Part shown: positions 22,116 to 31,138 of the stretch, one piece after another | How positions within the stretch are numbered: the first letter of the stretch is position 1 | Layout of the letters: every line of letters starts with the position of its first letter | NCBI GenBank assembly: GCA_035539655.1 | Contig: DATLIC010000544.1 | Span: 1 to 64,000 of the forward strand | Origin: UBA2376 sp035539655 | GTDB taxonomy: Bacteria; Myxococcota_A; Polyangia; Haliangiales; Haliangiaceae | Direction: 5' to 3' | DNA: 64,000 bases | Notes under the pieces: model-generated | Database searches by the model: none | Told to the model about the DNA's origin: nothing | The model's input: only the letters and a program-made list of their open reading frames with translations | Program-made: the position numbers and the translations under genes

Positions 22116-22682
22116 TCAGTCGTCGCCGTCGTCGTCGCCGTCGCCTTCGTCGGCCGCGGCCGCCGCCTGCTTCGCCGCCGCGTCGAGCGCCGCGGTGATA
22201 TGGCGGAACAGCGCGCGGGCCGCGCCGGGCGGCCGGCCGGTCGTGCGCTCGCGCCGCGCCTCGGCGACCAGTCGCGGCAGCGCCTCGTGCGTCTCGGGCG
22301 GCAGCTCGGCGCGGAACGCCTCGACCGCGCCGTCGTCGTCGAGCAAGCGGGTGCGCCACCGCTCGGCCACGTGCAGCCGGCGGACATCGGCGACGCCGGT
22401 CGTGCGCAGGTTGTCGAGCTGCTTCGCGAGCTCGTCGAGATCGACCCGGCGCAGCGCGCCGGCCAAGGTCCGCTCGGCGCGCCGCCGCGCCGACATCGCC
22501 GTCACCGCGCGCGCCCGCGCGACCTCGGCCCGGAGATCCTCGTCGAGGTCGAGCTTGGCCAGCGACGACGCCGGCAGCTGCATCAGCTGGCTGGCCAGCC
22601 GCGCCGACGCGTCGCCCGCGTCGCGCCGCGCCCGCCGCGCCGCCAGGCGCCGATTGTCTCCGTCGTCGTGGTTGCCGGCCAT
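22116..22682 (-). CDS. darP: DarP/YjgA-family ribosome biogenesis factor
   Basis: The 188-aa protein starts at ATG 22682. It matches the DUF615/YjgA pattern along its length: ASQLMQLPASSLAKLDLDEDLRAEVARARAVTAMSARRRAERTLAGALRR, a middle LDNLRTT, and the C-terminal signature LVAEARRERTTGRPPGAARALFRHI. In E. coli this protein associates with late 50S precursors (established knowledge). The C-terminal tail here is acidic (GDGDDDGDD). The frame is open upstream into a palindromic repeat, but homology begins only after residue 10. It lies downstream of the adhesin gene on the same strand, separated by the repeat element. Confidence 0.85.
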   Translation of the reverse strand: MAGNHDDGDNRRLAARRARRDAGDASARLASQLMQLPASSLAKLDLDEDLRAEVARARAVTAMSARRRAERTLAGALRRVDLDELAKQLDNLRTTGVADVRRLHVAERWRTRLLDDDGAVEAFRAELPPETHEALPRLVAEARRERTTGRPPGAARALFRHITAALDAAAKQAAAAADEGDGDDDGDD

Positions 22683-22691
22683 CCCCACAAG

Positions 22692-22853
22692 AGGGACAGG
22701 ATCCGGGGTCGCAAGCCAGCGCAAACGCAGGTCTTCTGGACCGAAACGCAAAACATGCTCCCAGCCCTTCTCCGCTGCGTCGGCCGTCGTGTCTTGCGTT
22801 TCGGTCCAGGAAGCCTTTGAAACCGGAGGGTTGCGACCCTAGATCCTGTCCCC
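22692..22853. repeat. 162-bp palindromic element, copy 1
   Basis: The end sequences GGGACAGGATCCGGGGTCGC (from 22693) and GGGTTGCGACCCTAGATCCT (from 22828) are near-perfect inverted repeats. Inner arms TGGACCGAAACGCAA (22737-22751) and TTGCGTTTCGGTCCA (22794-22808) pair exactly. The whole element is symmetric about 22773 and could form one long hairpin. It resembles copy 2 at 29364-29525 in length, ends and orientation. It overlaps the 3' end of the adhesin gene and supplies its TAG stop. It is probably a REP- or MITE-like non-autonomous element; no transposase is in the window. Confidence 0.8.
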
Positions 22854-25800
22854 ACTCCAGGCTGCCGACAGGAACACCCGCTCCTCGGGCGTGCCGACGG
22901 CGTTGACGATGCCGACGGTGGCGCCGAGGCCGAGCCGCAGCGACGGCGTGACCTGGTAGTGGGCGCCCACGCCGAGCTCGAGCGGGTGGCCGGTCGACGA
23001 GGCGCCGCTCAGCGGGGTCGCCCCCATCAGCTCGGGACCGAGGAGCAGGCGCGACGACGCCAGCCGCACGCCGGCGGCCGCTGCATAGCGCAGCTCGCTG
23101 CCCATGCGCAGGCCGGCCAGCTCGGTGGAGCGCCGCAGGAAGGCGCTGGTCTCGCCGGCCAGCTCGAGGCGACCATGGCGGGCGGCCACGGCGGCGCGCG
23201 GCTCGAGCGCGGCCTCGCCGTCGCTGGTGAAGTTCGAGCGCGAGCCGGTGGGGAGGGTGACCTGCAGGCCGAGCGCGGCGCGCACCGGCGACCGGTCGCT
23301 GCCGAGCACGCGCACGTCGCCGGCCAGCCGCACGTCGCCGAACGCGAACGTCGGCGATGCCAGCATCATGCCGTTGAACGTGCCGTCGCGACCGTCCTGG
23401 TACACCGACATCGGCGCGGTGCCGGTGAGGCGGAAGCGCTCGCGCAGGGTCAGGCTGACGCCGGCCTGGAAGGCGACCGCGTCCTCGATCACCACGGCGC
23501 GGCGGCTGCCGTCCGCGTTGTAGATGACCAGCGGCTGGTGGGCGTAGTCCCAGGTCACGGCCATGGCGGTGTTCCAGTCGCCGCCGAACCGCAGCGAGTC
23601 GAGCGCGAACCACTCGCTGTCGGCGCTGGCGGCGTGGAACCGCTCGACGGCGCGCACGCCCGCCGGCTGGGCCTCGGCCGGCGAGCTCGACGCCAGGCCG
23701 GCCATCGCCGCGGTGGCCGCCACCGCCACCGCCGCCCGGCGGCGGCGCATGGCGAGCGCGGCGATCGCCAGCACCAGCGCGAGGGCCGCCCCGCCGCCGT
23801 CACCCGCCGCGCTGCAGCCGCCACCCGACAGGCGGCCCTCGTCGTCGGTGACGTCGACGGTCACTGGCGGCGAGACGCCCTCGCCATACGAGCCCTGGGC
23901 CGGGAAGCGCGCGACCAGGGTGTGCTCGCCGCGGGCGTCGAAGCGCACCTCGATCTCGGCGGCGCCGTCGGCGAGCGTGCCGCGGCCGACCACCACTCCG
24001 CCGGCCAGCACCTCGACGTCGCCGGCCGGCTTGCCGACCTCGGCCGCGACGGTGACGTGCACCAAGGCCACCTGGTCGACGGAGGTCGCGGGTTGCGCGG
24101 TGGCGACCGCGGTGGTCGGGATCGCGTCGACGGTGAGGCGGGCGATGGCCGGGGTCATCGCGCCGGCGGTGATCGCCATGACGTCGACCTCGCCGAGCGC
24201 CGCGCCGGCGGTGAAGGTCACCGCCACCCGGCCGTCGGCCTCGGTGACGCGGTGACCGGGCGCCATGGTGACGGTCGCGCCCTGGGCCGGCGTGACGATG
24301 TTGATGCTGGCGCCCTCGACCGCGTTGCCGTGGTCATCGAGCACGCGGAACACGACCGGCTCGGCGTAGGTGGTGGTCGCGAGGGCGCGCTGGCCGCCGC
24401 CGGCGTCGATCAGGATGTGCGCCGGTGGACCCGCGAGCTGCGAGAGGTCGAAGGCCACGGCAGGCTCGACGCCGGCGACCCGCGCCTCGACCTGGTAGCT
24501 GCCGGCGATCGCACCGGCGACCGCGCGCACGGCGGCGACGCCATCGTCGCCGGTGAGCGCCTGGTCGAGGTCGAGCACGGCGCGGGCGCCGTCGCCGGGG
24601 CCGGCGTAGCGCGCCAGCGCGCCCGACACCGGGTTGCCGAAGCGATCGACGACCTCGACGGCGAGCCGCTCGGCGAACGCGTGCTCGACCTGGGTGGTCT
24701 GCGGGGTGGCGCTCGCCAGCGCCGCGATGGCGGCGGGCACGTCGGCATCGTTGGTGAGCGCGAAGCTGGCGGGGGTGGCCGCGAGGGTGGCCGTGGCGAC
24801 CACCTGGTAGCTACCGCGCCGGATGCCGGCGGTGATCGCGGTCGACGCGCGGCCGTCGCTGCCGGTGACCGCGGTGGTGGTCTCGACGATGGCGGTGACG
24901 TCCGCGTCGGGGGGCGTGAAGGTGACGGTGGCGCCGGCCACCGGGTTGCCGTGCTCGTCCTCGACGCGCGCCACCAGCGCGGCGGCGAACGCCTGGTCGA
25001 CGACGGTGCCCTGGCCGCCGCCGGACTCGGCGATCACGCGGTGCGCCTCGCCGTGCAGGTTGGTCAGGGCGAACACCGCCGGCGTGGCCACGCCGTCGAC
25101 GGTGGCGGTCACCTGGTAGGCACCGGCGACCGGGCCGGCGGTGAACGCGACGGCGGTGCGGCCGTCGTCGTCGCTGGTGACGGTCGCGCGGCGCGGCGCG
25201 CCGGTGGCGCCGGTCTCGGGCGCCTGGTAGGTGACGGCCACGCCGGGCACGGGGTTGTCGAAGCGATCGGTCACCTGCGCCACCAGCGGCGCGAAGGCGG
25301 TCAGCACGCGGGTCTGCTGCGGCGTCGACAGCGGGTTGGCCACGATGGCGTGGGCGGCGCCGGGCGTGTTGGCGAGCGCAAAGATCGCCGGGGCCTCGCC
25401 GCCCTCGATGGTGGCGGCGACCTGGTAGCTGCCGGTGATGGTGCCGGCACGGGCGCCGATCGCGACGAGGCCGTCGTCACCGGTGGCGACGGTCGACGCC
25501 TCGAGCACCGCGGTCGCGTCGCTGGTGGGGGCGGCGAAGCGCACGACGGCGCCCGGCACCGGGTTGGCGTCGGCGTCGAGCACCAGGACCCGCAGGCGGT
25601 CGCCGAAGTCGGTGTCGACCTCGCTCGACTGCGGCGTGCCGCCGGTGGCGGTGATGGTGGCCGGTGGACCGGCGAGGTTGCGCAGCGCGAACGCGGCGGG
25701 CGCGCTCACCCCGGCGACCGTCGCGTGGGCGACGTGATCGCCGGCGACGCCGTTGGCCGTCGCCGTGGTGCGGGCGCGGCCATCGCCGTCGGTGGTCGCG

Positions 25801-28800
25801 TCGGTCGGGGCGAAGCCGGCCGCCGGCACGCCGGTGGTGGGCGGGCCGCCGAACGCGACCTCGACGCCGGGCGTGAGGTTGCCGAAGCGATCGGTGACGA
25901 TGACCTCGAGGGCCACGGCGAACTCGTGGTGCACGACCGTGCTCTGCGGCGTGCTGGCGAGCGAGGCGGTGACCGCATGGGGCGCGCCGGGCCGGTTGGT
26001 GAGGTGGAACTCGGCGCGCGCCGCCTCGGACAGGACGGCCGCGACGACGTAGGCGCCGGCGGTCTCGCCGGCGGTGGCGGTCAGGGTGATCTCGCCGTCG
26101 GCGTCGCTGGTGGTGGCGAGCGGCGCCACCGCCGCGCCGGCGCCCGACAGCGGCGCCTCGACGACGACGGCGGCGCCGGCGACGGGGTTGCCGTACGCGT
26201 CGCGCACGACGGCGACGAGCGGGGCGGCCACCGGCGTGGCGACCTCGACCACTTGTTCGTCACCCGAGACCACGCCGATCGTCGCGGCGGCGCCGGCGAG
26301 GTTCCGCAGCGGGGCCGCGGCGGTGAGCGCGCCGATCGACGCGGTCACCTGGTAGTCGCCGGCGACGGTGCCGGCGGTGACGGAGGTGGCGATGCGGCCG
26401 TCGGCGTCGGTGGTCGCGCTCGGCGCGACGCCGGCGGTGGCGCCGCTCGACGGCGCCGCCAGCGCGACGTCCACGTCGGGCACCGGGTTGGCGTGCTGGT
26501 CGCGGACCTCGAAGACTAGCGGCTGCGCGAAGCCCGCGGTCACCACCGCCGCCTGACCACCGCCGCTCACCAGCGCCAGGGTCGCGGGCGCGCCGGCGGT
26601 GTTGCGGACGTGGAAGGCGACCGAGGCCCCGCCGGCGATCGCCGCGACCACGTCGTAGCTGCCGGCGACGGTGCCGGCGACGGCGGTCACCGTGGCGCTG
26701 CCGTCGCCACCGGTGGTGGCCGGCGAGCCGGTGATGGCCGCGGTGGCGCCGGTGGCCGGCGCCGTGAACGTCACGATGGCGTCGGGGACCGGGTTGCCGT
26801 ACGGGTCGCGCACGATGACCGCGAACGTGCCGGTGAAGGCCGTGCCGGCGGTGGCGGCGTCGTCGTACGGCCCGCTGATCGCCACCGAGTGCGGCGCGCC
26901 CGGCAGGTTGGTCAGGCCGAGGCTCGCCGGGGTGGCGACGCCGGGGGTGGCCGCGGTGACGCTGTAGCCACCGGCCACGGTGCCCGCCGTCGCGTTCACC
27001 CACAGCTCGCCGCTGGCGTTGGTCGTGCCGGTGAGCGGGGTCAGGGTGGCCGTCGCGCCGCTCCCCGGCACGGTGAACGTCACCGGCGCGCCCGGACGCG
27101 GGGTGCCGAGCGCGTCGCGCACCACCACGCCGAGCGGGTCGGCGAACGGCGCCCCGACCACCGCCTGCTGCCCGCCGCCGCCGATCGCGGTGATCGACGC
27201 CGCCGGGCCGATGTTGGTGAGCGCGAACGTCGGCGCCGACGCGACCCCGGCGACCGCGGCGGTGACGTCGTAGGTGCCGGCGACGCCGTTGGCGGTCGCG
27301 GTGATGCCGACGGTGCCGGCGGCGCTGGTGATCGCGCTGGTCGAGCTCAGCGCCGCCGACGCGCCGCTGCCCGGGACGCCGAACGTGACGACCACGCCGG
27401 GGACGGGGCTGCCGGCGACGTCGGTGACCACCACGATTAGCGGCTGGGCGAACGCGGTGTTGGTCAGCGCGGCCTGCGCCCCGCCGCTGCTCGCCGTCAC
27501 GCTGGCCGCGGGGCCCACGAAGCTGGTGGTGACCGACTGGTCGCCGGCCATGGTCACCGTGCACGACGTCGCGGTGCCGCTGCACGCGCCGCCCCAGCCG
27601 AGGAACTGCGAGCCGGCCACGGGGGCCACCGTCAGCACCACCTGGGCGCCGTCGATGAACTGGGCGGTCGCCGACGCGCAGCCGAGCCCACAGTCGATGG
27701 CCGTCGGCACCGACGTGATGGTCCCGCCGTGGGCGTAGCCGTTACGCATGAGGCTCAGCGTCCGCAACGTGCCGACCGAGTCGATGTCGACGGCGGTGTT
27801 ATCGATGCTGTTCGGATCGGTGACGCCGGTACCGGGCGTCACCGTGACCTTGTGGACGATGCTGCCGCTGCCACTGCCGGCGACGACGTCGGCCTGGACC
27901 GTGTACGTCACGCGGCTGCCCGACGGCAGGGTCACCCCGTCGTGGATCGAGCCCGTGCCCGCCGCGGTGCACAGCCCGCCGCCACTGCCGCTGCAGGTCC
28001 AGCTCACGTTGGTGAGCTGCGCCGGCATGGTGTCGACGACCGTCGCCGTGGTGGCGGAGGGGCCGGCGTTCCTGACCACGATCGTATAGGTGAGGTGCTG
28101 GCCCCAGCCGACCGCCGCCGCGCCGTCGCTGATGGTGACGCCGAGGTCGGCGTACGACACCAGCGCGGTCACCCGAGTCTGCACCTTGGGGCCGAGCAGC
28201 GGCGACACCCCGGTGGCCGAGATCGCGTAGTTCCCGTTGGTGATGGTGGTCCCGGTCGCGGTGCCCGAGGGGATGCGCACGGTGACGGTGAACGAGTCGG
28301 TGGCGCCGGCCGGCAGGGAGCCGAGGCTGCACGACACCGTGCCGGTCTGGCCCACCGACGGGGTGGTGCACGCGGCGCCCAGGCTCACCGCCTGGAAGGT
28401 GGTGTTCGGCGGCGTGACGAAGTCGAGCTTGGTCCCGTCGCTCGGGGCGGTGCCGCCGTTGCGGTAGTTGACGGTGTAGGTGACGTCGCTGCCCGCGTTG
28501 GCCTGCTGCGGTCCGGTCGCCCACGTGTAGATGCCGGGGATGGTGGCGCCGAACGCGTCGACGTAGACGCGGCCCCAGTGGCCACCGAGCGAGCAGCCGC
28601 TGGCGACCACCTGCAGCTCGACCTGATCGCCGATCGCCAGCGCGCCGCTGGCCGGCGAGATGTCGGCCAGCTGCCAGTCGGTGTACTGCGCCGCGCTTCC
28701 GGTCGAGCTGGTGAAGGACTTCCACGGCACGCCCGGCTGGCCGCTGGCGTTGAAGTCCTCGTAGACCACCTGGCCGGTCGTGCTGTTGCGCAGCCGGACG

Positions 28801-29327
28801 TAGTAGTAGGGCTGCTCGGTGTAGGCGTGACCGGGGTTCTCGAGGACCGGCGCCACCACGAAGCGCACGTGCACCCTGCCGTCGGCCGGGTCGACGTCGC
28901 CCGGACCGATCGTCATCGTCTGCGTGATGCTGTTGCTGTTCCGGTTGCTACCGGGGCTCGACGCGTTCAGGTAGTTCAGGCGGGCGGCGCGCGTGCCGTA
29001 CTTGGGGAAGCGCAGCGTGCCGCCGGCTCCGATGTCGGGATCGGTCTGCGACTCGGCGGCACCGCCCACCACCGCGGTCATGGCGGTGCCGCCGGCGACC
29101 AGGTTGAGGCTGGCCAGCGTCTGCGTGTTCGGCCGCAGGTCGGTGATGCCGTTGTTCAAGCGCGGCAACACCGTCCAGCCGTCGGGTGGACTGCCGATGG
29201 CTGTCGTCTCGAACCCTCCGTTCGTCCAGACCGGCTGCTCCTCGGTGCCCAGATCCGGTGCGTCCTCCGACCCGCACGCGGCGGTCAGGAGGGACGCGAA
29301 GAGGGTGAACGCAACGATGGGGCGCAC
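22839..29327 (-). CDS. Giant Ig-repeat surface lipoprotein fused to an outer-membrane barrel-like domain
   Basis: The protein has 2162 aa from GTG 29327. A lipoprotein signal (lipobox LTAAC, C18) leads an N-terminal lectin-like region (to about 270), two DUF11 domains (about 275-525), one InlB B-repeat-like domain (about 530-605), 11 Big_1-type Ig repeats (about 606-1734) and a further Ig-like domain. A MYXO-CTERM-like segment follows (GGGCSAAG with C1838, a hydrophobic stretch, then RRRR). The frame continues into MRRRRAAVAVAATAAMAGLA (from residue 1860), which itself looks like a signal peptide, and a 270-residue barrel-like domain with WFALDSLRFGGDWNTAM. The longer frame up to 29462 reads through repeat copy 2. 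The stop lies in repeat copy 1. It is likely a cell-surface adhesin. Confidence 0.8.
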   Translation of the reverse strand: MRPIVAFTLFASLLTAACGSEDAPDLGTEEQPVWTNGGFETTAIGSPPDGWTVLPRLNNGITDLRPNTQTLASLNLVAGGTAMTAVVGGAAESQTDPDIGAGGTLRFPKYGTRAARLNYLNASSPGSNRNSNSITQTMTIGPGDVDPADGRVHVRFVVAPVLENPGHAYTEQPYYYVRLRNSTTGQVVYEDFNASGQPGVPWKSFTSSTGSAAQYTDWQLADISPASGALAIGDQVELQVVASGCSLGGHWGRVYVDAFGATIPGIYTWATGPQQANAGSDVTYTVNYRNGGTAPSDGTKLDFVTPPNTTFQAVSLGAACTTPSVGQTGTVSCSLGSLPAGATDSFTVTVRIPSGTATGTTITNGNYAISATGVSPLLGPKVQTRVTALVSYADLGVTISDGAAAVGWGQHLTYTIVVRNAGPSATTATVVDTMPAQLTNVSWTCSGSGGGLCTAAGTGSIHDGVTLPSGSRVTYTVQADVVAGSGSGSIVHKVTVTPGTGVTDPNSIDNTAVDIDSVGTLRTLSLMRNGYAHGGTITSVPTAIDCGLGCASATAQFIDGAQVVLTVAPVAGSQFLGWGGACSGTATSCTVTMAGDQSVTTSFVGPAASVTASSGGAQAALTNTAFAQPLIVVVTDVAGSPVPGVVVTFGVPGSGASAALSSTSAITSAAGTVGITATANGVAGTYDVTAAVAGVASAPTFALTNIGPAASITAIGGGGQQAVVGAPFADPLGVVVRDALGTPRPGAPVTFTVPGSGATATLTPLTGTTNASGELWVNATAGTVAGGYSVTAATPGVATPASLGLTNLPGAPHSVAISGPYDDAATAGTAFTGTFAVIVRDPYGNPVPDAIVTFTAPATGATAAITGSPATTGGDGSATVTAVAGTVAGSYDVVAAIAGGASVAFHVRNTAGAPATLALVSGGGQAAVVTAGFAQPLVFEVRDQHANPVPDVDVALAAPSSGATAGVAPSATTDADGRIATSVTAGTVAGDYQVTASIGALTAAAPLRNLAGAAATIGVVSGDEQVVEVATPVAAPLVAVVRDAYGNPVAGAAVVVEAPLSGAGAAVAPLATTSDADGEITLTATAGETAGAYVVAAVLSEAARAEFHLTNRPGAPHAVTASLASTPQSTVVHHEFAVALEVIVTDRFGNLTPGVEVAFGGPPTTGVPAAGFAPTDATTDGDGRARTTATANGVAGDHVAHATVAGVSAPAAFALRNLAGPPATITATGGTPQSSEVDTDFGDRLRVLVLDADANPVPGAVVRFAAPTSDATAVLEASTVATGDDGLVAIGARAGTITGSYQVAATIEGGEAPAIFALANTPGAAHAIVANPLSTPQQTRVLTAFAPLVAQVTDRFDNPVPGVAVTYQAPETGATGAPRRATVTSDDDGRTAVAFTAGPVAGAYQVTATVDGVATPAVFALTNLHGEAHRVIAESGGGQGTVVDQAFAAALVARVEDEHGNPVAGATVTFTPPDADVTAIVETTTAVTGSDGRASTAITAGIRRGSYQVVATATLAATPASFALTNDADVPAAIAALASATPQTTQVEHAFAERLAVEVVDRFGNPVSGALARYAGPGDGARAVLDLDQALTGDDGVAAVRAVAGAIAGSYQVEARVAGVEPAVAFDLSQLAGPPAHILIDAGGGQRALATTTYAEPVVFRVLDDHGNAVEGASINIVTPAQGATVTMAPGHRVTEADGRVAVTFTAGAALGEVDVMAITAGAMTPAIARLTVDAIPTTAVATAQPATSVDQVALVHVTVAAEVGKPAGDVEVLAGGVVVGRGTLADGAAEIEVRFDARGEHTLVARFPAQGSYGEGVSPPVTVDVTDDEGRLSGGGCSAAGDGGGAALALVLAIAALAMRRRRAAVAVAATAAMAGLASSSPAEAQPAGVRAVERFHAASADSEWFALDSLRFGGDWNTAMAVTWDYAHQPLVIYNADGSRRAVVIEDAVAFQAGVSLTLRERFRLTGTAPMSVYQDGRDGTFNGMMLASPTFAFGDVRLAGDVRVLGSDRSPVRAALGLQVTLPTGSRSNFTSDGEAALEPRAAVAARHGRLELAGETSAFLRRSTELAGLRMGSELRYAAAAGVRLASSRLLLGPELMGATPLSGASSTGHPLELGVGAHYQVTPSLRLGLGATVGIVNAVGTPEERVFLSAAWSGDRI
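24125..27513 (-). repeat. Eleven tandem Big_1-type Ig repeats (about 308 bp each)
   Basis: Each repeat of about 102 residues follows the pattern IxAxGGxQ, then FAxPLxVxVxDxxGNPVPGxxVTF, ATxxDGxAxxxATAGxxAGxYxVxAxVxG and FALTNxxG. The copies have diverged in sequence, so the array is old. The repeats probably stack into a long rod that presents the N-terminal domains away from the cell. Confidence 0.85.
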
Positions 29328-29363
29328 ATCGCCACGACTCGGCCGATCCACGCCCCCGTGAAG

Positions 29364-29525
29364 GGGGACAGGATCTGGGGTCGTAAGCCGGCGGGAACAC
29401 CAGACTTCTGGACCGAAACGCAAAACATGCCCGCAGACCGTCGCCAATGCGTCCGCGGCCATGTTTCGCGCTTCGGTCGAGAAAGGCTTCGAATCCGAAG
29501 GGTTGCGACCCTAGATCCTGTCCCC
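29364..29525. repeat. 162-bp palindromic element, copy 2
   Basis: It has the same architecture and orientation as copy 1: left end GGGGACAGGATCTGGGGTCG from 29364, right end GGGTTGCGACCCTAGATCCT from 29500, and an inner arm CTGGACCGAAACGCAAAACA shared with copy 1. It fills the gap between the alpha/beta-hydrolase gene and the adhesin start and provides the hydrolase's TAG stop at 29511. Confidence 0.8.
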
Positions 29526-30353
29526 GGCGAAGGCGGCGATCAGGTGGGCCAGCCGGCCGGGGGCATCGAGGTGCGGGCAGTGGCCGATCCCGGGGGGCTC
29601 GACGACCACGGCGTGGGGCGGCAGGTGGGCGCGGAAGAAGGCCAGGGCCGAGGGGGCCAGCAAGCGCTCGGCGCGGCCCCACATCACGGTCACCGGCACG
29701 GCGAGCTTGCCGAGATCGGCGGCGGGGACGCCGGGGTGGTTGCCGAGGTCGGCGAGGAGGTCGGCGATCGCCGGGGCGCCGGCGCGGGCGCGGAGGACGC
29801 GGGCGAGCACGGGGGCCAGCGGCGTCGGGCGGGCGAGGACGCGATCGAGGAAGGTGCGGGCGTCGGCGACGGTGCGGATGGTGAAGGCGCGGCGCAGGTC
29901 GGCCACGGTCGCGTCGTCGAGGGCGGCGCCCGCCGGCGAGGTCAGGTAGAGGCCGGCGACCCGCGCCGGCCGGGTCGCGGCGTAGTGCAGCGCGGTGGCG
30001 CCGCCGAGGGAGTTGCCGACGAGCACCGCGGGCTCGTCGAGGATCTGATCGAGCGCGGCCGCGACCGAGCTCAGGTGGCGCTCGATCGTGTAGGGCACGC
30101 GGGCCGGGCCGGACAGGCCGTGGCCGGCGCTCTCGACCACGACGACGCGGCGGACGCGGGGGCGCAGCCGCCAGATCAGCGGCGCGTGCGAGGCGCCGGT
30201 GTCGGACAGGCCGGGCAGGAGCACGATCGGCGGCAGCGGGCCGCGGCCGCGGGCGTCGTAGACGTGGTGGCGCGCGACGTCGGTGGTCACGTGACGGCTG
30301 GCGACGCCGGTGGCGCGCAGCACGGCGCGCGCGGCGCGGTCGGCCGCGCTCAT
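29511..30353 (-). CDS. Alpha/beta-fold hydrolase (lipR-like position in a mymA-type operon)
   Basis: The 280-aa hydrolase starts at ATG 30353, overlapping the SDR stop by 4 nt. Features are the oxyanion strand VLLPGLSDTG, the nucleophile elbow VGNSLGGATALHYA, a probable acid in VMWGRAERLLAP or nearby, and the catalytic histidine in GIGHCPHLDAP. The last residues AGDRI and the stop are encoded by the palindromic element, so the original C-terminus was probably altered by its insertion. It is the last gene of the monooxygenase operon and could hydrolyse the ester produced by the Baeyer-Villiger enzyme (inference). Confidence 0.85.
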   Translation of the reverse strand: MSAADRAARAVLRATGVASRHVTTDVARHHVYDARGRGPLPPIVLLPGLSDTGASHAPLIWRLRPRVRRVVVVESAGHGLSGPARVPYTIERHLSSVAAALDQILDEPAVLVGNSLGGATALHYAATRPARVAGLYLTSPAGAALDDATVADLRRAFTIRTVADARTFLDRVLARPTPLAPVLARVLRARAGAPAIADLLADLGNHPGVPAADLGKLAVPVTVMWGRAERLLAPSALAFFRAHLPPHAVVVEPPGIGHCPHLDAPGRLAHLIAAFAGDRI

Positions 30354-31138
30354 CCGACGATCATCCGCGCCGCGTGGTGGCTGACCCGCTGGAACGGGCG
30401 CGGCGCCAGGCGCTTGAGCCGCCACAGCCAGCGGCCGTCGGGCTGCGGCGTGACGTGCAGCGCGCCGGCGTCGACGCCGGCCAACGCGGCGCGCGCGACC
30501 TGATCGGCGGTCCAGCCGCCGCGGTCGACGAGCCTGGTCGCGAGCTTGCGCAGGCGCGCGTCGACGGAGGTGCGCGGCGAGCGGGTCAGGTTGGTCGGGA
30601 AGAACGTCGGGCACACGACGGTGACGCCGACGCCGTGGCGGGCGAGATCGGCGTGCAGGGTCTCCGACAGCGCGACCACGGCGGCCTTGCTGACGTTGTA
30701 CGGCGCCATCCGCGGCGGCGACAGCAGCCCCGCCGCCGACGCGACGTTGAGCACGTGGCCGCGCCGCCGGGCCCGCATGCGGGGCACGAACACGTGGCAG
30801 CCGTGGATCACGCCCCACACGTTGACGTCGACGATCCACCGCCAGTCGGCGATCGGCACCTCGCCGATCTCGCCGACCACCGCGACGCCGGCGTTGTTGA
30901 CCAGCAGGTCGACCCCGCCCAGCCGGCGCTCGGCCTCGTCGGCCAGCGCCTCGACCTCGCCCAGCACGGCGACGTCGCAGCGCACCGGGTGGACGTGCGG
31001 GCCGAGCCGGGCCGCGGTCGCGGTCGCCGCCTCGAGGTCGACGTCGGCGGCGACCACGTGGGCGCCGCGCGCCACCAGCCGCGCGCACAGGGCCGCGCCC
31101 AGCCCGCTGCCGGCGCCGGTCACCACCGCGCGGGTCAT
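30350..31138 (-). CDS. Short-chain dehydrogenase/reductase
   Basis: The 262-aa classical SDR has the cofactor motif TGAGSGLG at residues 8-15, an acidic strand-2 end (ADVD, favouring NAD), NNAGVAV, a serine in NVASAAG and the catalytic YNVSK. It is similar in size and context to SadH-like dehydrogenases. It overlaps the monooxygenase stop and the hydrolase start by 4 nt each. It probably oxidises or reduces an alcohol or ketone that feeds the monooxygenase; the substrate is unknown. Confidence 0.88.
   Translation of the reverse strand: MTRAVVTGAGSGLGAALCARLVARGAHVVAADVDLEAATATAARLGPHVHPVRCDVAVLGEVEALADEAERRLGGVDLLVNNAGVAVVGEIGEVPIADWRWIVDVNVWGVIHGCHVFVPRMRARRRGHVLNVASAAGLLSPPRMAPYNVSKAAVVALSETLHADLARHGVGVTVVCPTFFPTNLTRSPRTSVDARLRKLATRLVDRGGWTADQVARAALAGVDAGALHVTPQPDGRWLWRLKRLAPRPFQRVSHHAARMIVG

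Noticed and set aside
22959..26519. 1186-codon open frame on the plus strand across the adhesin gene
   Set aside because: It is antisense to the Ig repeats, consists of Gly/Ala/Arg/His-rich low-complexity sequence, has no domain pattern, and its regularity only mirrors the repeats on the other strand.
24125..27513. CRISPR-like array
   Set aside because: The period of about 308 bp and the divergence between units fit protein-domain repeats; there are no short identical repeats with unique spacers.
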